Source: an uncultured Peptococcaceae bacterium
GTDB lineage: Bacteria; Bacillota; Peptococcia; Peptococcales; Peptococcaceae
Assembly: GCA_902492275.1 (NCBI GenBank)
Contig: CABUKW010000132.1
Span: 1 to 8,742, forward strand
Direction: 5' to 3'
Length of the DNA: 8,742 bases
Both the position numbers and the translations under genes were made by a program. Within the stretch, counting starts at the first letter, position 1, and every line of letters begins with the position of its first letter. The notes beneath the pieces are model-generated. The model was not told the DNA's origin and did not search any database. It saw only the letters and a list, made by a program, of their open reading frames with translations. Of the stretch, positions 5,903 through 8,742 are shown one piece after another.

Positions 5903-6427
5903 ATGCGGAAAAATATTATTCTGGTTGGCTTTATGGGCACAGGGAAGAGTTCTGTAGGCCGTCGGTTGGCCGGACGCCTGCAGATGACCTTTTATGATAC
6001 TGATTGTGAAATGGAAGCGGTTACAGGATTGGATTTGATGACGTTGTACTGGAAATGTGGAAAAATTCGTTTCCAATCGGAAGAAAATCTAGTTTTAAAT
6101 AAATTGCTGCAAAAGGAACACTGTGTTATTGCTACAGGCGGTACGCTGCAGTTATATGAAGAACGGTTACGGGCTATGCGTCAGTCGGGCATGGTTGTTT
6201 GTTTAAAAGCTGCGCCAGCTATGCTGCGGCGGCGGATTGTGCGTAAAAGCAATCGGCCATTGCTGCGACGGGAACAGATGTTAGAAGAACTTTGCCAGTT
6301 GTATGAGCGACAGGTTTGTTGGGAGCAGGTAGCGGATTTGGTTGTAGATACAACGGAAAAAAGTTTTGAAGAAATTATACAGGCAATCTGCATTGTGTGG
6401 GAGCGTGAAAGGCATGGAATTTTATAA
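5903..6427 (+). CDS. aroK: Shikimate kinase, with substitutions in the shikimate-binding site
   Basis: This 174-residue NMP-kinase-fold enzyme is expected to phosphorylate shikimate to shikimate 3-phosphate in the chorismate pathway. It shows Walker A GFMGTGKSS (9-17, K15), YDTD with D32 and D34, the ATGG turn (77-80), lid residues NRPLL (R118), R136 and ADLVVDT (144-150). The length is normal. Two substrate-site positions are unusual. The Arg of the usual GExxFR motif (R58 in M. tuberculosis numbering) is Q58 (RFQSEE), and the third Gly of ATGGG is T81. It may still be a functional but divergent shikimate kinase, or have shifted substrate. It overlaps the next gene by 14 bp, consistent with an operon with thiD and thiL. 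Kinase family membership is certain; exact substrate is less so. Confidence 0.82.
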   Translation: MRKNIILVGFMGTGKSSVGRRLAGRLQMTFYDTDCEMEAVTGLDLMTLYWKCGKIRFQSEENLVLNKLLQKEHCVIATGGTLQLYEERLRAMRQSGMVVCLKAAPAMLRRRIVRKSNRPLLRREQMLEELCQLYERQVCWEQVADLVVDTTEKSFEEIIQAICIVWERERHGIL

Positions 6428-6836
6428 AATTGTGGAGCATGGAGCAGAGTGTCGATTGGAAACGGAATGCGGTCAGACGGGATTGACATTGGCTCATGAA
6501 ACGTTATGTCGACTGGCACAGCTTCTATATGCTTGCTATCAGCGGCAGGAGCAATTGCCTTTACGTTTTCGCCGTTATTTGACCGCTTATTACAGCAGCG
6601 GCCAGATGGAGTATATTGCGTTGGCAGAAGCGCAATGTTTATCTACAAAACCGCTGTTAGATGGTTTTGCAACCACATGGCTAGATGGTGAAGAAGAAAA
6701 TCGGGTTTGGATTGGCAGCGATGGTGCGGTGGAAAATCGCGGTCCCAGTGGAGAAAAAGTAAAATTTGTATTGGATTTGCTCTTGCAGGCTTTGTGTGAT
6801 AAGAAAACGACAATAGAATTGGATAGGGATGTATGA
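6414..6836 (+). CDS. Unrecognised 140-residue protein between aroK and thiD
   Basis: I do not recognise this family. ATG 6414 overlaps the aroK 3' end by 14 bp; upstream GGGAG (6399-6403, 10 nt away) is a usable ribosome binding site, and a start upstream in aroK is less likely. The protein is soluble, with no signal peptide or membrane segment. It is predicted helical in the first half (LAHETLCRLAQLLYACYQRQ) and again near the end (KVKFVLDLLLQALC). In between lies a tyrosine-rich helix (LRFRRYLTAYYSS) and a short strand-like segment (NRVWIGSDGAVENRG). It has six scattered cysteines (13, 19, 32, 41 and two later) but no CxxC pattern. Codon use matches the neighbours. Its tight position suggests cotranslation with aroK and thiD. 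The function is unknown. Confidence 0.72.
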   Translation: MEFYKIVEHGAECRLETECGQTGLTLAHETLCRLAQLLYACYQRQEQLPLRFRRYLTAYYSSGQMEYIALAEAQCLSTKPLLDGFATTWLDGEEENRVWIGSDGAVENRGPSGEKVKFVLDLLLQALCDKKTTIELDRDV

Positions 6837-6840
6837 AAGC

Positions 6841-7653
6841 ATGATGAAAAAAATTTTAACAATTGCCGGTTCTGATTCTGGCGGCGGTGCTGGAATTCAA
6901 GCCGATTTGAAAACAATTACCATGCTGGGGGAATACGGTGCCAGTGTGATTACAGCAATCACTGCTCAAAATACTGTGGGTGTGCAAGGCGTCTATGAAG
7001 TGCCTTTGGAGGCGATTGCCGCCCAGTTGGATGCTGTTTGTCAGGATATTGCCTTTGATGGCGTAAAGACTGGGATGTTATCCAGCAAAGCCGTGGTGGA
7101 ACTGGTTTGCAGCAAAATCAAGGAATATCGGTTGCCTAGCGTAGTGGTAGACCCGGTGATGCTAGCTACCAGCGGCGATTTATTATTACAGATGGATGCC
7201 ATTGATGTAGTTCGGCAGCAACTATTGCCTTGTGCCACTTTGGTGACGCCCAATTTGAAAGAAGCAGAAGTATTGACTGAAATGAAAATACAAAGCGTTG
7301 CGCAGATGAAACAGGCAGGTCAGATGATTTGCAAAGAGATGGGTTGCATCAATGTATTGGTGAAAGGCGGCCATCTGGAGGGAGAGGCGGTTGACGTGCT
7401 TTGTACTATGGACGGGCAGTGTCTTACCTATACTGAGGACCGAATTCTCACCAAAAATAGCCATGGCACAGGCTGCACTTTGTCGGCTGCGTTAGCCACC
7501 TGCTTGGGACAAGGCATGGGTGTACAACAGGCAGTGCAAGCGGCGAAGGCTTATCTGACACGGGCCTTATATTATGGCCGTTTAGATCAGATTGGACATG
7601 GTTCTGGACCTGTACGGCATAATTATAGTCTGTTGGTTCCGCAAAAATCCTGA
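6841..7653 (+). CDS. thiD: Hydroxymethylpyrimidine / phosphomethylpyrimidine kinase ThiD
   Basis: This 270-residue ribokinase-fold enzyme phosphorylates HMP to HMP-P and then HMP-PP, the pyrimidine half of thiamine. Markers are the N-terminal ILTIAGSDSGGGAGIQADLKT block (5-25), QNTVGVQGV (43-51), VKTGML (75-80), VDPVMLATSG (103-112), TPNLKEAEVL (136-145), VKGGH (174-178) and HGTGCTLSAA (208-217). The last contains the catalytic cysteine C212 and the anion hole. The usual GHGHGPV ending is GHGSGPV here. Several in-frame starts exist: ATG 6829 would overlap the previous gene with no spacing from AGGG, while ATG 6841 and 6844 match the family N-terminus (MKKILTIAGSDS). I chose 6841 with AGGG at 6825-6828, at low certainty. 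ThiL follows after 14 nt. Some family members also act on pyridoxal or HMP salvage. Confidence 0.93.
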   Translation: MMKKILTIAGSDSGGGAGIQADLKTITMLGEYGASVITAITAQNTVGVQGVYEVPLEAIAAQLDAVCQDIAFDGVKTGMLSSKAVVELVCSKIKEYRLPSVVVDPVMLATSGDLLLQMDAIDVVRQQLLPCATLVTPNLKEAEVLTEMKIQSVAQMKQAGQMICKEMGCINVLVKGGHLEGEAVDVLCTMDGQCLTYTEDRILTKNSHGTGCTLSAALATCLGQGMGVQQAVQAAKAYLTRALYYGRLDQIGHGSGPVRHNYSLLVPQKS

Positions 7654-7667
7654 GAGAAGGTGTAATC

Positions 7668-8742
7668 ATGGAACTGTCCGCTTTAGGAGAATTTGGTCTG
7701 ATTGATTTGATTGAGATTCCCAATTATGCGCCAGAGCAGATAATCTTAGGGATTGGTGATGACTGTGCCGTATTGCCTTTTGATGAAACACAGTATCAGT
7801 TGGTGAGTTGCGATTTGCTAGTAGAGGATATCCATTTTATCCGCAAAAGAATTTCGGCTCGGCAGTTGGGCTATAAGGCCATTGCGGTTAATTTGAGCGA
7901 TGTGGCAGCTATGGGCGGCAAGCCGGTGCATGTGCTGCTATCGGTGGCATTGCCGCCGGATTATACTGTAGAAGAATGGCAGCAGTTTTATCAGGGTGTA
8001 CAGGAAATTTGCGCCAAGTATCAGGTGAATGTCATTGGCGGCGACACGACATCTAGCAGCGAGAAGCTGACTATCAATGTAACGGTATTGGGGTTGGTAG
8101 AGAAAAAACATTTGCATTTACGGCGGGATGCCAAGCCAGGAGACGTCATCTTTGTGACAGGTGATTTAGGTGGCAGTCGGGCTGGTTTAGAGCTGGTTTT
8201 GGATACTACGATCAACGTGAACGAGGCTGATAGGCAGCGGCTCTGGCAAGCGCATTGCCAGCCAGAGCCTTGCTGTGAAGAAATTTTAGCGTTGAATGAA
8301 CTGGCAGGTGCATCGTTACATGCATTAAATGACATCAGTGACGGTTTGCTTTCCGAATGTAGGGAAATTGCGCAAGCCAGTCAAGTGTCAATGGTGTTGC
8401 AGCCAGAGAAAATTCCGGTGGAGGCCGCGTGTAGCCGTCTTGCTGTACAATTGGGTGCAGACGGGCTGCGATGGGCAATGACCGGCGGTGAAGATTATCA
8501 ATTGGTGGGCACCATGGAGGCTGCGCAAGCGGAAACAATTTGTGAGCAGTATGCCCAGCAGACAGGAAAACGTCTGGTTATCATTGGCACTGTAGAATGC
8601 GGCAGCGGCGTTTGGTTAGAACAGCAAGGAACACGACAAGTAGCGGAAAAAAGAGGCTACGACCATTTTGGAAAACGTGCAGACAATCACGTTACAGATG
8701 CTGATGAGAAAATTACCGTATCTCCCAAAGCTTATACAGCAG
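7668..8742 (+). CDS. thiL: Thiamine-monophosphate kinase ThiL, 3' end beyond window, with C-terminal extension
   Basis: This enzyme phosphorylates TMP to thiamine diphosphate, the last step of the pathway. It is a member of the PurM/ThiL ATP-binding fold. Markers in order are GIGDDCAVLPF, CDLLVEDIHF, NLSDVAAMGG, GGDTTSS, a VTGDLGGSRAGLEL block, NDISDGLLSE, GGEDYQLV and the family C-terminal GYDHF (residues 330-334). The start is ATG 7668 with AGAAGGTG at 7655-7662, 14 nt after the thiD stop. The frame contains no stop up to base 8742, giving 358 codons. The ThiL domain is complete at residue 334, and 24 further residues run to the window edge, ending in KITVSPKAYTA. That tail resembles the first strand of TsaE-type proteins but is too short to assign. 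The end is truncated by the window, so the real length is unknown. Confidence 0.93.
   Translation, partial: MELSALGEFGLIDLIEIPNYAPEQIILGIGDDCAVLPFDETQYQLVSCDLLVEDIHFIRKRISARQLGYKAIAVNLSDVAAMGGKPVHVLLSVALPPDYTVEEWQQFYQGVQEICAKYQVNVIGGDTTSSSEKLTINVTVLGLVEKKHLHLRRDAKPGDVIFVTGDLGGSRAGLELVLDTTINVNEADRQRLWQAHCQPEPCCEEILALNELAGASLHALNDISDGLLSECREIAQASQVSMVLQPEKIPVEAACSRLAVQLGADGLRWAMTGGEDYQLVGTMEAAQAETICEQYAQQTGKRLVIIGTVECGSGVWLEQQGTRQVAEKRGYDHFGKRADNHVTDADEKITVSPKAYTA

Noticed and set aside
7650..7655. CTGAGA between thiD and thiL, the core string of the TPP riboswitch
   Set aside because: The gap is 14 bp and neither the second conserved stem nor the rest of the THI element is present; it overlaps the thiD stop.

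Overview
The window looks like ordinary chromosome from a Gram-positive-lineage, endospore-forming (or formerly spore-forming) Firmicute. The main evidence is an unmistakable Spo0A, with an intact receiver domain and a near-canonical DNA-recognition region. A membrane-anchored LytM/SpoIIQ-like protein lies just upstream of it, and most genes have strong AGGAGG-type ribosome binding sites. Base composition is moderate, with AT-rich intergenic regions and frequent TTG leucine codons. The class cannot be fixed from this sequence; Negativicutes or another clostridium-like group is a guess. All convincing genes are on the + strand. I see no phage, transposon, CRISPR, tRNA or rRNA.

Layout. (1) 1-1170: the 3' part of a RecQ-family DNA helicase, whose Walker A region lies before the window. 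(2) 1267-3538: an AI-2E/UPF0118 family membrane protein overlapping by 32 bp a prephenate dehydratase (pheA) with a C-terminal ACT domain and an unusually short N-terminal helical segment. (3) 3539-4341: a long hairpin directly against a ribosome binding site, then a short membrane-anchored LytM-fold protein that has lost every expected zinc and catalytic residue, closed by an intrinsic terminator. (4) 4342-5411: a 260-base AT-rich regulatory region with candidate promoters and a large inverted repeat, then spo0A. (5) 5440-5871: a small cupin protein with its own extended -10 promoter inside a perfect 9-bp palindrome, followed by a terminator. (6) 5903 to the end: a tight run of shikimate kinase (with altered substrate-binding residues), an unrecognised 140-residue protein, thiD and thiL. 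ThiL is still open at the window edge and carries a tail beyond its normal C-terminus.

How the genes fit together. PheA (phenylalanine branch) and shikimate kinase (common aromatic pathway) are both aromatic amino-acid genes but lie in separate transcription units. ThiD and ThiL act in thiamine diphosphate synthesis: ThiD phosphorylates HMP and HMP-P, and ThiL converts TMP to TPP. Spo0A is the master regulator of sporulation entry. The dead LytM protein beside it resembles forespore SpoIIQ in build, but its role in sporulation is inferred from context only.

I do not see a clear new multi-gene system. The points most worth a second look are the regulatory architecture (three inverted repeats placed on ribosome-binding or promoter elements), the catalytically dead LytM protein with a CxxC, the shikimate kinase with Gln at the Arg58 position, the orphan protein between aroK and thiD, and the possible in-frame extension of ThiL.
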